Assembly (NCBI GenBank): GCA_003694225.1 | Contig: RFKT01000218.1 | Location: 1-7,100 of the forward strand | Reading direction: 5' to 3' | Source: Candidatus Dadabacteria bacterium | GTDB lineage: Bacteria > Bdellovibrionota_C > UBA2361 > J135 | Length of the DNA: 7,100 nt | In this document: positions 1 to 6,751 of the stretch, in pieces | Layout: every line of letters begins with the position of its first letter | How positions within the stretch are numbered: the stretch's first letter is position 1 | Translations under genes and position numbers: made by a program | Notes under the pieces: model-generated | Seen by the model: the letters and a program-made list of their open reading frames with translations, nothing else | Told to the model about the DNA's origin: nothing | The model's database searches: none

Positions 1-306
1 ATCTTAGGAAATAGGACTAATAATGCGCCTCAAGACCGCCAGAAAACTAAAAGGAAATATTCAAAAGACAGGAAAGGTAAGAAGATAGGCGGCTCTATAC
101 TCGATGATCTAGTTACAACGGTCTCAGAAGCATTAAGCAAAGCTGAGGACTTGCTGGTCGGAAGTGACAGAGCGCAGAAGGAGGATGATCTAATAGGAAA
201 TATAACTCTCCCCAATTTAGCGCAAACTGAAACCGAAGAGTCCTATCCCCGCAAATTTCGAGATAAACACACTAGCAAAAGAACAACCGGCAAAAAACAC
301 AACTAG
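1..306 (+). CDS. C-terminal fragment of an unrecognised, highly charged protein
   Basis: Frame 1 is open from the first base of the window to a TAG at 304-306, giving 101 visible residues; the start lies outside the window. I do not recognise the family. Residues 1-29 are strongly basic (many Lys/Arg/Gln). Residues 31-55 form a likely amphipathic helix rich in Leu, Val, Glu and Asp. Residues 56-81 are acidic and polar, and the last 20 residues are basic again (Arg, Lys, His). No membrane segment, cysteine or catalytic motif is visible. The composition resembles a disordered, possibly nucleic-acid-binding tail, but that is a guess. It is the only plus-strand gene here and converges on the YfgM-like gene. 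The charged composition favours this frame over the Ser/Leu/Phe-rich antisense frame, yet the fragment is short and could be non-coding. Confidence 0.5.
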   Translation: MLGNRTNNAPQDRQKTKRKYSKDRKGKKIGGSILDDLVTTVSEALSKAEDLLVGSDRAQKEDDLIGNITLPNLAQTETEESYPRKFRDKHTSKRTTGKKHN

Positions 307-345
307 CAAAGCAAAAAAACAAAAGGACTCTAGTTAGTTTTCTAC
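293..345. terminator. Weak candidate bidirectional terminator between convergent genes
   Basis: The stop regions of the two convergent genes form an inverted repeat: AACTAG at 301-306 and CTAGTT at 330-335. AT pairs can extend it outward with one bulge (AAAAC at about 296-300 against GTTTT at 337-341). The loop of about 23 bases contains a run of seven A. On the minus strand the second arm is followed by GTGTTTTTT, resembling a U-tract. The stem is AT-rich with a large loop, so its stability is doubtful. Its position between facing stops is the main support. Confidence 0.25.
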
Positions 346-1137
346 CACAGCCGAAAGATGTTTTAGCTCATCCTTTATAAGATCGTGTTGCTCAGGGTGG
401 GATTTATCGATCTGCTGTAACACATTAAGGGATTCGCTCCTCTCACTATCTGTGTTAGAGCTTCTCGCCAAAGCCAATGCCGCAGGGACAAGCACATAGC
501 GCGAGTTTTTTGCCAATAACAATAGCTCCTTTCGCCCCTTTTGCCTGCTTTCTTTCCTATCAAGCATAGCCTTTGCCACAGCAAGCCTTGCTGCCTCAGA
601 AATAAATGCTCCTGCCTTGTCTTTAGCCACAGAGAGGCTTCCATAAAGAGAAGTTAATTCCTTGATCCCCTGTTCTTTGGGAGATATATCACCCTCTTCC
701 TTTATAACACCATCTACAGACAAAAGCATCAATCCTTTATACAACTGTGCAAATCTATCATATGGATATTTCCTGTCAGAAAGTGCCTCCAGCTTATGTC
801 TCAACTCATCATATTTCTCTTTTATCTTCTTCTGAGTCTCTTGTCTCCCTTTCTTATCTTTCCCCTGTTTAGCCTCGAACTCACCCCTTAACCTTTGAAG
901 ATCAGAAAGAGAATTTCTAACTCCATAGAAAAGATCAGCAGATCTCCTAAGTCCAGCAAGCTGTGTTTCTGTATACCTTGAATACATATACCAACCGGCA
1001 AACACTACGACTACTGCAACCAATATATGTTGCCACCACTTAAGCACAAATCTAACCAGAGGATCCTCTTTGCTGCTTTGAGTCAACAGTGGATCTCTAA
1101 AAATATCATGCTCTTCACTAGGAATATCTTTTGCCAC
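334..1137 (-). CDS. Single-pass membrane protein, YfgM-like (TPR-like periplasmic domain)
   Basis: The protein has 267 residues. An N-terminal charged cytoplasmic stretch (1-33) is followed by one hydrophobic segment at about 36-53, then a helical domain to the end. Residues 75-120 are rich in Lys, Glu and Arg and look like a coiled coil. The rest is helical and Ala/Leu-rich (for example 178-192 and 216-224), as in degenerate tetratricopeptide repeats. This layout resembles YfgM, the SecYEG ancillary subunit and periplasmic chaperone, which has a short cytoplasmic tail, one membrane span and a TPR-like periplasmic domain. The match is by architecture, so partner and function are inferred. The start is GTG at 1135-1137, with only a weak upstream GAG as ribosome-binding site; no other in-frame start precedes the membrane segment. 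It lies 69 bp downstream of the bifunctional-nuclease-family gene on the same strand and is probably cotranscribed with it. Confidence 0.75.
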   Translation of the reverse strand: MAKDIPSEEHDIFRDPLLTQSSKEDPLVRFVLKWWQHILVAVVVVFAGWYMYSRYTETQLAGLRRSADLFYGVRNSLSDLQRLRGEFEAKQGKDKKGRQETQKKIKEKYDELRHKLEALSDRKYPYDRFAQLYKGLMLLSVDGVIKEEGDISPKEQGIKELTSLYGSLSVAKDKAGAFISEAARLAVAKAMLDRKESRQKGRKELLLLAKNSRYVLVPAALALARSSNTDSERSESLNVLQQIDKSHPEQHDLIKDELKHLSAVVEN

Positions 1138-1206
1138 CCGTGTCTCAAATAAAAAGATTAACTATCAGATAATCGCAGCCAGATGAACTGATTACAAGAT
1201 TCTCTA

Positions 1207-1788
1207 TCACATCTTATACTTAAAGTCATCCGGATCTAACTCTGCAAGGATTTTTGACCACTTTTCCCGATCTATGCTGTTAAAGTCCTTCTCACACACA
1301 CCCTTGTTTATCACATCCTCCTCAACACCTTCCTGCTCTTCTACCTTACTCTCCTCGCCAGCAGAAGATGCATTTTCCATCGCTACCCTAGCTCTTTCTA
1401 AAACCACCTTTGAAACAAAGATAGGGGCTGAAGCTCTTAAAGCAATTGCTATTGCATCACTTGGTCTCGCATCTAAAATCACCGCTCTGTCTCCCTGACC
1501 AAGCACAAGCTCAGCGTAATATGTTCCATCCCTAAGATCAGAAACAAGCACTCTCTGTACCCCAAGACCAACCTTCAGAAGGGTTTGATACATAAGATCG
1601 TGTGTCATCGGCCTAGCCAAAGAGATGTTCTTTAAAACAGTAGCTATAGAGGTCGCTTCTGCTATGCCGATCCAAATTGGAAGGCACACATCTCCCTTCT
1701 CGCTCTTTAACAGCAAAATTGGCGCCTGTGTAGCCGGATCCAGCACAAGCCCCCCTACAAACATCTCTATTGCATCTTCCTTAGCCAT
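1207..1788 (-). CDS. Bifunctional nuclease family protein (DUF151)
   Basis: From the ATG at 1786-1788 the protein has 193 residues. Numbered from that Met, residues 8-134 match the DUF151/bifunctional nuclease domain. Characteristic stretches are GLVLDPATQAPIL near the start, LPIWIGIAEA (36-45), RPMTHDL (59-65), and LDARPSDAIAIALRA with the following APIFV (105-125). A low-complexity Glu-rich linker (about 143-160) leads to a C-terminal segment ending DPDDFKYKM, like the short UVR-like tail many family members carry. Plant and bacterial relatives have been reported with RNase/DNase activity, but the cellular substrate is generally unclear. Start choice is uncertain. A TTG at 1803 adds five residues; an internal ATG at 1764 is preceded by AAGGAAG at 11 bases and matches the usual family start. 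The ATG at 1788 has no clear Shine-Dalgarno sequence. It lies 3' of miaB across a 220 bp gap and upstream of the YfgM-like gene. Confidence 0.9.
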   Translation of the reverse strand: MAKEDAIEMFVGGLVLDPATQAPILLLKSEKGDVCLPIWIGIAEATSIATVLKNISLARPMTHDLMYQTLLKVGLGVQRVLVSDLRDGTYYAELVLGQGDRAVILDARPSDAIAIALRASAPIFVSKVVLERARVAMENASSAGEESKVEEQEGVEEDVINKGVCEKDFNSIDREKWSKILAELDPDDFKYKM

Positions 1789-1803
1789 AGAATAAAAATG
1801 CAA

Positions 1804-2008
1804 AAGTCATACGGGCATACCCTATACACAGCAGAGTACAGCAAACAGATTATAAAACAAACCTGTTAACTATAATTATACACAACAGAAAAGACAACTA
1901 CCAGAAACTCCGTCGTACAACTTACGGATAAGCCAGCTAAACTCTCGGAAAGAAGGCCTCAAAGATTACAACCCTCTGAAATATCTAGATAAAGGGCATG
2001 TTACACGA
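1804..2008 (-). promoter_or_regulatory. Intergenic gap with two TATAAT-like boxes upstream of the bifunctional nuclease gene
   Basis: This is the longest gene-free stretch in the window. Read on the minus strand it contains two exact TATAAT hexamers, at 1875-1880 and 1849-1854, about 60-90 bases upstream of the DUF151 start. Neither has a good TTGACA-like element at 16-18 bp, so at least one may be chance in AT-rich sequence. I found no convincing hairpin-plus-T-tract terminator after miaB. The gap suggests that the DUF151/YfgM-like pair can be transcribed from its own promoter rather than only by readthrough. Confidence 0.35.
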
Positions 2009-3361
2009 TCAAATAACAAGAGCGCCTTTAAGGGTATTTTTTGCTTTTCCTATAATCCTAACAGAAACAATCATACCCTCTCTGAGATCTGCATAAGGCC
2101 TATCTAGGTTAACAACTGTGTTTTGACTGGTCCTTCCTCTTAAAATATTCGTGTCAGAAGCGGAGCTTCCATCTATCAATATCTCGACATCTTTTCCAAT
2201 CCATCCCTCTAAAAATGCGGAAGTATGGTCCATCTGTCTCGATTGCAAGATCTTCAAACGCGAAGCTTTTTCCTCTTGAGGAACTACATCTTTCATCTCT
2301 GCCGCTTTTGTGCCAGGACGAGGAGAAAATGCAAAAGAATAGCTCGAGCTAAACCGCACCCTATCCATCACATCTAACGTCATCTCAAAGTCAGCCTTAC
2401 TTTCCCCAGGAAAACCAACGATAAGATCGGTACTAATAGCTATATCAGGAATTCTGTCGCGCAATTGATCTATAATTTGAAGAAATCTTCCAACTCGGTA
2501 GTTCCGATTCATAAGCTTAAGGACTTTATCACTTCCAGATTGGAGCGGCATATGTATATGCTTGCACACCTTGCCGCATTCAGCCATAAAGGCGATCAGA
2601 TCATCTCTAACTTCTTGAGGATGGGGGCTTGTAAATCTTATTCTCTCAATCCCATCTATACCTGCTATTCGTTCCATCAAACCAACAAACGAAAGCCTTG
2701 GCTTCAAATCTCTTCCATAAGAATTTACTGTCTGCCCTAAAAGTATTACCTCCTTTGCCCCTCTAGCCGCCAAGATTCTTATCTCCCTCAAAATCTCTTC
2801 AGGATCCCTTGAGACCTCTGGACCGCGAGTACGCGGAACTATACAAAATGAGCAATTTTTGTTGCACCCTCTGCTTATAGCAACGTATACAGAAACCCTG
2901 CTTCCTTCTCCGAATCCTAACGGTAACTCCTCCCAACCATCCCGGTAATCAATCGCGATTTGCGCCCCACGTCCTTCCTTTACATTCCTGACTAGATGTG
3001 GAACAAGAGAAATGTTGTGAGTGCCAAACACAAAATCAGCTCCATTACGCCCCGATGCAAGCTTTTCTCCCTCCTGTTGTGCGACACATCCTCCAACACC
3101 AACGATTAAACCCGGCTTTTTTGCCTTAAGAGCACCTATCTCGCCAAGCAGGCTATATACCTTATGCTCCGGCTTCTCTCTCACACTGCATGTGTTAATA
3201 ACAATCAAATCAGCTTCATCGGGCGTCCCTGCCGCTTCATAATCCCCTTCTAAAAGTTTTAACAACTTCAACGTGTCATACTCATTCATCTGACAGCCAA
3301 AGGTACGGATATATACCTTTCCTCTCAGATTATGTGATTTCTCTCTCATATCTACCGCCAC
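2009..3361 (-). CDS. miaB: tRNA-2-methylthio-N6-dimethylallyladenosine synthase MiaB
   Basis: MiaB is a cytoplasmic radical-SAM methylthiotransferase that converts i6A37 to ms2i6A37 in tRNAs reading UNN codons. The 450 residues fit the family's usual length. All three modules are visible. The N-terminal MTTase domain has three cluster cysteines: Cys23 (FGCQMNEYDT), Cys58 (NTCSVRE) and Cys92 (GGCVAQQ). The radical-SAM core has the CX3CX2C motif at Cys166, Cys170 and Cys173 (RGCNKNCSFCIVPRTRG), with further family motifs TSPHP (244-248), PLQSGSD (272-278) and DLIVGFPGE (312-320). A C-terminal TRAM domain spans about 380-450. The start is GTG at 3359-3361; an ATG four codons downstream (3349) is an alternative behind a weak GGCGGT. 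It begins 10 bp after the larger lipoprotein gene and probably belongs to that transcription unit. No miaA is in the window. Confidence 0.97.
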   Translation of the reverse strand: MAVDMREKSHNLRGKVYIRTFGCQMNEYDTLKLLKLLEGDYEAAGTPDEADLIVINTCSVREKPEHKVYSLLGEIGALKAKKPGLIVGVGGCVAQQEGEKLASGRNGADFVFGTHNISLVPHLVRNVKEGRGAQIAIDYRDGWEELPLGFGEGSRVSVYVAISRGCNKNCSFCIVPRTRGPEVSRDPEEILREIRILAARGAKEVILLGQTVNSYGRDLKPRLSFVGLMERIAGIDGIERIRFTSPHPQEVRDDLIAFMAECGKVCKHIHMPLQSGSDKVLKLMNRNYRVGRFLQIIDQLRDRIPDIAISTDLIVGFPGESKADFEMTLDVMDRVRFSSSYSFAFSPRPGTKAAEMKDVVPQEEKASRLKILQSRQMDHTSAFLEGWIGKDVEILIDGSSASDTNILRGRTSQNTVVNLDRPYADLREGMIVSVRIIGKAKNTLKGALVI

Positions 3362-3371
3362 TAAAAATAAT

Positions 3372-4217
3372 TCATTTATACCTATATGAAATAACCCTTA
3401 CCACCGGTTCATATCTTCCGTGCTGATAAACAGGGACTAGCTTATCAAGAGTAATCTCAACAGATCGGGCATGCCCCGGAGCAATATCAACGCCGCTAAG
3501 TTCTACTTTTTGTTCAGCAGAAGGATTAATATTGCCATGCTTCTTGCCAGGCTCAACCCAAATAAATCCAGCACCCAAAGTGATATCGCGAAGAACCTTC
3601 TCCTCTGGGTTGAAGATCTCCCCCCTTACACTCACTGACTCAGGGCAGTTGTTGTGGCCACAATCTGTCGGCTTTCTATAAACCTCCACTTTCCTAAGAA
3701 AAGGTTTTTTTAAAGAAGCTGTACTGCCTGCATGCGCCCTATACGCTTTTGCGTCATCTCCCCACAAAACCTCCAACTGATAGTCTGAAATTCCCTTTGC
3801 TGGTATCGAGAGTGAAAACTCTCGCCCCACTTCAGGCTCAAGCCAATCTCTGCCATAGTCCGGTTTATCAGAGCACTTTGCATAGAAACAAAAGCTTTTT
3901 TCAGAGATAACTTCCCCCTTATTCAATCCTCTAAGGAGAACGACAACATTGTCTGCATCCCACTTGACCTTCGGCACAAGCTCTGCCTTTAAAAACAGCA
4001 TTTCACCATCATTCAGCTCATCAACGATATAAAGCTTAAACGGGGCTTCCTTTTCTGTATATCCCTCAACCTCTGAACCTACTTCCACCACAGGATCATA
4101 CATCCGTGCTTTCCTATCCTTTTTAGAAGGCATGGAAGCTGTGCAACCACACAAAACAGCAGCTGTCACAACAGCTATATAGACATAAGACGTGACTTGA
4201 TGCATCTTATCCCACAT
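3372..4217 (-). CDS. Putative lipoprotein with two CX4C motifs, family not recognised
   Basis: The protein has 281 residues. A hydrophobic segment at about 11-24 ends in L-C-G-C, an acceptable lipobox, so Cys25 is the likely lipidated residue and the mature protein would be membrane-anchored outside the cytoplasm. The mature part looks largely beta-stranded. Residues 60-155 and 172-280 could be two immunoglobulin-like modules; the second (VSVRGEIFNPEEKVLRDITL onward) resembles secreted beta-sandwich domains, but I cannot name a family. Four mature cysteines form two CX4C pairs (Cys110/Cys115 and Cys186/Cys191), the second reading CGHNNC. ATG at 4217 overlaps the preceding gene by 11 bp. ATG at 4205 (Met5) sits one base after that gene's stop with GGGA close upstream and is a real alternative. 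Function unknown; the context suggests cotranscription with the mutase and miaB. Confidence 0.8.
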   Translation of the reverse strand: MWDKMHQVTSYVYIAVVTAAVLCGCTASMPSKKDRKARMYDPVVEVGSEVEGYTEKEAPFKLYIVDELNDGEMLFLKAELVPKVKWDADNVVVLLRGLNKGEVISEKSFCFYAKCSDKPDYGRDWLEPEVGREFSLSIPAKGISDYQLEVLWGDDAKAYRAHAGSTASLKKPFLRKVEVYRKPTDCGHNNCPESVSVRGEIFNPEEKVLRDITLGAGFIWVEPGKKHGNINPSAEQKVELSGVDIAPGHARSVEITLDKLVPVYQHGRYEPVVRVISYRYK

Positions 4218-4665
4218 TTTGTACTGACTTTACCTTCCACCCCTGCATGCGCGAGAAAACCCATATTTCCTTTTGAACAACAGTCTTAACAACCCGAGTA
4301 TCATCATTCATAATCTTTCGGGAAACTTCTACCTCTGCAGAAAATGCCCCTTCATCAAAGGTTAAGCTCTCTATTTTAGTATCAACTATCCTGTTTGGTC
4401 TCTTAAAACTTCTTATCCACTTAAACATAGAATCTCTGTTATTCTCATCTACATAATCTAAAGCTTGGGCGATATTCTGCCAAAAAAGGGCGGAATAAAA
4501 CCCTCTGATACTCTTATTAAACGCCTCTTTCCTACCAGATTCAGTGAAGCCCGCTTCTTTAACTGCTATAACAGACGGAGCTATCGCAGCGCATCCGCTG
4601 TAAAAGGGAAGCATAGTTATTATCAACGCCCAAGCCCAGTTTATCCTATATTTTCTCTGACCCAT
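4207..4665 (-). CDS. Small putative lipoprotein, possibly NTF2-like fold
   Basis: The protein has 152 residues. A basic start (Arg4, Lys5, Arg7) and hydrophobic residues 10-22 lead to YSGC, a lipobox with an unusual Tyr at -3; Cys25 would be the lipidated residue. The mature domain opens with helices (about 44-88, including [17 protein letters not shown]). Several strands follow, rich in alternating hydrophobics (93-149), ending [16 protein letters not shown]. That order and the closing W-x-F-x8-W-x-V pattern resemble NTF2-like domains, which often act as small binding modules; I see no catalytic residues. The start is well supported by a strong Shine-Dalgarno sequence inside the upstream mutase gene, whose last 25 bp it overlaps. 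It in turn overlaps the next lipoprotein gene by 11 bp, so all three are probably translationally coupled. Function unknown. Confidence 0.8.
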   Translation of the reverse strand: MGQRKYRINWAWALIITMLPFYSGCAAIAPSVIAVKEAGFTESGRKEAFNKSIRGFYSALFWQNIAQALDYVDENNRDSMFKWIRSFKRPNRIVDTKIESLTFDEGAFSAEVEVSRKIMNDDTRVVKTVVQKEIWVFSRMQGWKVKSVQNVG

Positions 4666-5036
4666 TTAATGATCTCCTCTGTGCTGGTACCGGGAGTAAA
4701 TATTTCGCCTACGCCCATCTCTTTTAAGCGTGCGATATCATCATCAGGTACTATTCCACCTCCAAAAAGAGTAATATCTTCAGCGTTATTCTTTTTGAGG
4801 AGATCCAACACAGCAGGAAATAATGTCATATGCGCGCCTGAAAGTATGCTTAATCCTATACAATCAACATCTTCTTGAATTGCGCTCTTTACAATCATCT
4901 CTGGCGTCTGGTGCAGCCCTGTATATATCACCTCCATCCCGGCATCCCGTAGGGCTCTAGCCACAACCTTAGCCCCTCTGTCATGCCCATCTAGTCCCAC
5001 CTTAGCTATAAGCACCCTAATCTTCTTTTCTGACAT
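4641..5036 (-). CDS. Acyl-CoA mutase small subunit, cobalamin-binding (methylmalonyl-CoA mutase family)
   Basis: This 131-residue protein is a stand-alone B12-binding domain that partners the large subunit encoded just upstream. It shows the base-off/His-on cobalamin signature: DGHDRG at 16-21 with His18 as the lower cobalt ligand, then SIL at 63-65 and GGG at 92-94. The typical C-terminal [12 protein letters not shown] lies at 112-123. In fused mutases this domain is the C-terminus of the catalytic chain. A separate subunit of about 130-140 residues is the arrangement of isobutyryl-CoA mutase (IcmB), 2-hydroxyisobutyryl-CoA mutase and some archaeal and bacterial methylmalonyl-CoA mutases. 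ATG at 5034-5036 has GGAA about ten bases upstream and lies 30 bp after the large-subunit stop. The last 25 bp also encode the start of the small lipoprotein. It should bind adenosylcobalamin in the cytoplasm. Confidence 0.95.
   Translation of the reverse strand: MSEKKIRVLIAKVGLDGHDRGAKVVARALRDAGMEVIYTGLHQTPEMIVKSAIQEDVDCIGLSILSGAHMTLFPAVLDLLKKNNAEDITLFGGGIVPDDDIARLKEMGVGEIFTPGTSTEEIIKWVRENIG
4674..4680 (-). promoter_or_regulatory. Ribosome-binding site inside the mutase small-subunit gene
   Basis: The minus strand reads AGAGGAG here, eight bases before the ATG at 4663-4665. This is the strongest Shine-Dalgarno match in the window with normal spacing. It is formed by codons for Thr119, Glu120 and Glu121 of the mutase small subunit. 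It fixes the start of the small lipoprotein gene even though that start lies inside the upstream coding region. Confidence 0.8.
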
Positions 5037-5066
5037 TGTTCACAATTCCAACAACTACCTTAAAAA

Positions 5067-6743
5067 CTATACCCCACCCGGATCTGTATAGGTACCGAAC
5101 ACTTTTCTATATACATCAGAAGCTTCCCCAAGGGTTACTCCACAATCAACAGCATCTATTAAGATATCCATAACATTTCCACCCTCTCTTGCCGTTTCCT
5201 CAAGTTTTGAAAGGGCCTCCATAACCTTTCTATTATCCCTTTTTTCCTTAAACTCTCTTACAAGCTCTTTTTGTTTTTCTTCCGCCTTCTTATCTATCTC
5301 AAGCACAGGAATAGGTATCTTCTCATCTTTCTCCACATACTTGTTAACTCCAACAATTACCTCTTCTCCAGCATCGAGTTTTAGCTGATATCGGTATGCG
5401 GCTTCGGCTATCTCCTTTTGCGGGAAACCTTGTTCAACAGCCCTCAACATGCCCCCAATCTCATCAATCTTCCGTATATACTCCATAGCCTCCCGCTCCA
5501 TCTCGTCGGTGAGCCACTCAACATAATAAGAGCCGCCTAGTGGATCTATTACATTAGCAACGCCCGTTTCTTCAGCGATGATCTGCTGAGTCCTAAGAGC
5601 CACTTTAGCAGCTTCTTCTGTAGGCAACGCAAGAGTTTCGTCCATAGAGTTTGTATGGAGGCTCTGGGTTCCTCCCAAAACAGCAGCTAAAGCTTGCAGG
5701 GCGACTCTTGCGATATTGTTTAAAGGCTGTTGGGCTGTAAGGCTTACACCTGCTGTCTGTGCATGGGTTCTTAACATCATCGATCTCGGCTTTTTCGCGC
5801 CAAACCGCTCCTTCATAATCCTTGCCCAAAGGCGGCGGGCGGCTCTAAACTTTGCAATCTCTTCAAAGAAATCATTGTGAACATCAAAGAAAAATGATAG
5901 TCGAGGCGCGAAGCTATCTACATCCATTCCCCTTCCAATACAGTGCTCAACATAGCCAATTCCATCAGCAAGTGTAAAAGCCAGCTCTTGAACGGCAGTG
6001 GCTCCGGCCTCTCTAATGTGGTACCCGCTTATGCTAATCGGATTAAACTTTGGCACATGCTGACTACAATACTCTATCACATCGCAGGCTAATTTTACTG
6101 AAGGCTCAGGAGGACAGATCCATTCCTTCTGTGCTATAAACTCCTTAAACATATCGTTTTGCACAGTGCCGCCAACTTTATCGAAGGGAATACCCCTTCT
6201 TCTTGCAACCGCAAGGAAAAAAGCCATCATAATGGTTGCAGAGCAGTTAATCGTCATTGATACCGTAACCTGGTCAAGCGGTATTCCATCAAACAGCCTC
6301 TCCATATCTTCTACAGTAGCCACGTTTACCCCCTCTCTTCCAACCTCACCAACTGAACGTGGATGATCGGGGTCATATCCCATAAGGGTAGGCATATCGA
6401 AAGCGGTTGAAAGACCCGTTTGACCGTGCTCAAGAAGGTATTTAAATCGGCTATTGGTGTCTTCAGGAGAGCCAAACCCGGCAAACTGCCTCATGGTCCA
6501 TAATCTTCCCCTATACATAGTAGGCTGGATGCCCCGTGTATAGGGATACTCGCCGGGAAAACCCAAGGATTCAGCGTATTCCCTCTTCCCCGAGTTTTCA
6601 GGGCACATAAGCGGCGGATGTGTCCTAAAGCTAATGGAGGAATAAGAGGATTTTCTCTCCTTTTGGCTCTTATACCTCTTCTCAAGCCATTCAGAATAAC
6701 TCTTGGACCGCCTATCTACGCATCTTCTATCTCCGTTTTTCAT
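5067..6743 (-). CDS. Acyl-CoA mutase large subunit (methylmalonyl-CoA mutase family, isobutyryl-CoA mutase-like)
   Basis: This 558-residue catalytic TIM-barrel subunit performs adenosylcobalamin-dependent carbon-skeleton rearrangement of an acyl-CoA. Family motifs include [14 protein letters not shown] (67-80), [10 protein letters not shown] (126-135), [13 protein letters not shown] (237-249, with catalytic His242), APRLSFFFD (279-287) and [11 protein letters not shown] (359-369). Aligned by eye to Propionibacterium methylmalonyl-CoA mutase, Tyr89 is replaced by Phe87 (RQFAGF) and Arg207 by Gln205 (KEFIAQKEW). Phe plus Gln is the known signature of isobutyryl-CoA mutase, whose IcmA is of similar length. 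The position that is Asp in 2-hydroxyisobutyryl-CoA mutase is Ala114 here. The likely reaction is therefore isobutyryl-CoA to n-butyryl-CoA, not methylmalonyl-CoA to succinyl-CoA, although automated annotation would probably say methylmalonyl-CoA mutase. The N-terminal 40 residues are unusually basic and Ser-rich. Family membership is certain; substrate is inferred. Confidence 0.95.
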   Translation of the reverse strand: MKNGDRRCVDRRSKSYSEWLEKRYKSQKERKSSYSSISFRTHPPLMCPENSGKREYAESLGFPGEYPYTRGIQPTMYRGRLWTMRQFAGFGSPEDTNSRFKYLLEHGQTGLSTAFDMPTLMGYDPDHPRSVGEVGREGVNVATVEDMERLFDGIPLDQVTVSMTINCSATIMMAFFLAVARRRGIPFDKVGGTVQNDMFKEFIAQKEWICPPEPSVKLACDVIEYCSQHVPKFNPISISGYHIREAGATAVQELAFTLADGIGYVEHCIGRGMDVDSFAPRLSFFFDVHNDFFEEIAKFRAARRLWARIMKERFGAKKPRSMMLRTHAQTAGVSLTAQQPLNNIARVALQALAAVLGGTQSLHTNSMDETLALPTEEAAKVALRTQQIIAEETGVANVIDPLGGSYYVEWLTDEMEREAMEYIRKIDEIGGMLRAVEQGFPQKEIAEAAYRYQLKLDAGEEVIVGVNKYVEKDEKIPIPVLEIDKKAEEKQKELVREFKEKRDNRKVMEALSKLEETAREGGNVMDILIDAVDCGVTLGEASDVYRKVFGTYTDPGGV

Positions 6744-6745
6744 GT

Positions 6746-6751
6746 CTCCTT
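6746..6751 (-). promoter_or_regulatory. Shine-Dalgarno overlapping the upstream stop codon, short spacer
   Basis: The minus strand reads TAAGGAGACATG. The TAA stop of the acyl-CoA dehydrogenase runs into AAGGAG, and only two bases separate this from the mutase large-subunit ATG. The motif is strong but the spacer is shorter than usual. No other in-frame ATG, GTG or TTG occurs in the next 18 or so codons, so this start is kept. The layout suggests reinitiation by ribosomes finishing the upstream gene. Confidence 0.6.

Noticed and set aside
30..215. Minus-strand open frame of 61 codons, rich in Ser, Phe and Leu
   Set aside because: It is the antisense of the plus-strand charged frame, has no recognisable motif, and its composition is typical of a shadow frame.
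1164..1192. ATCAG/CTGAT inverted repeat between the DUF151 and YfgM-like genes
   Set aside because: A five-base stem with a loop of about 19 bases and no following T-run is too weak to call a terminator or regulatory hairpin.
1982..1991. 10-bp perfect palindrome TATCTAGATA downstream of miaB
   Set aside because: A palindrome of this length is expected several times by chance in 7 kb. It has no T-tract or partner site suggesting a terminator or operator.
2465..3242. Two plus-strand open frames opposite miaB
   Set aside because: miaB is unmistakable over this whole stretch; the opposite-strand frames are by-products of its codons.
4465..4878. Plus-strand open frame of 137 codons
   Set aside because: It lies antisense to the mutase small subunit and small lipoprotein genes, which have clear motifs and a strong ribosome-binding site. 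Its own translation shows no recognisable domain.
5605..5829. Second minus-strand frame inside the mutase large subunit
   Set aside because: It overlaps well-conserved mutase motifs in another frame and shows no protein-like features.
5067..6743. Assignment of the large subunit as 2-hydroxyisobutyryl-CoA mutase
   Set aside because: That enzyme has Ile at the Tyr89 position and a diagnostic Asp where this protein has Ala114; here the residues are Phe87 and Ala114.
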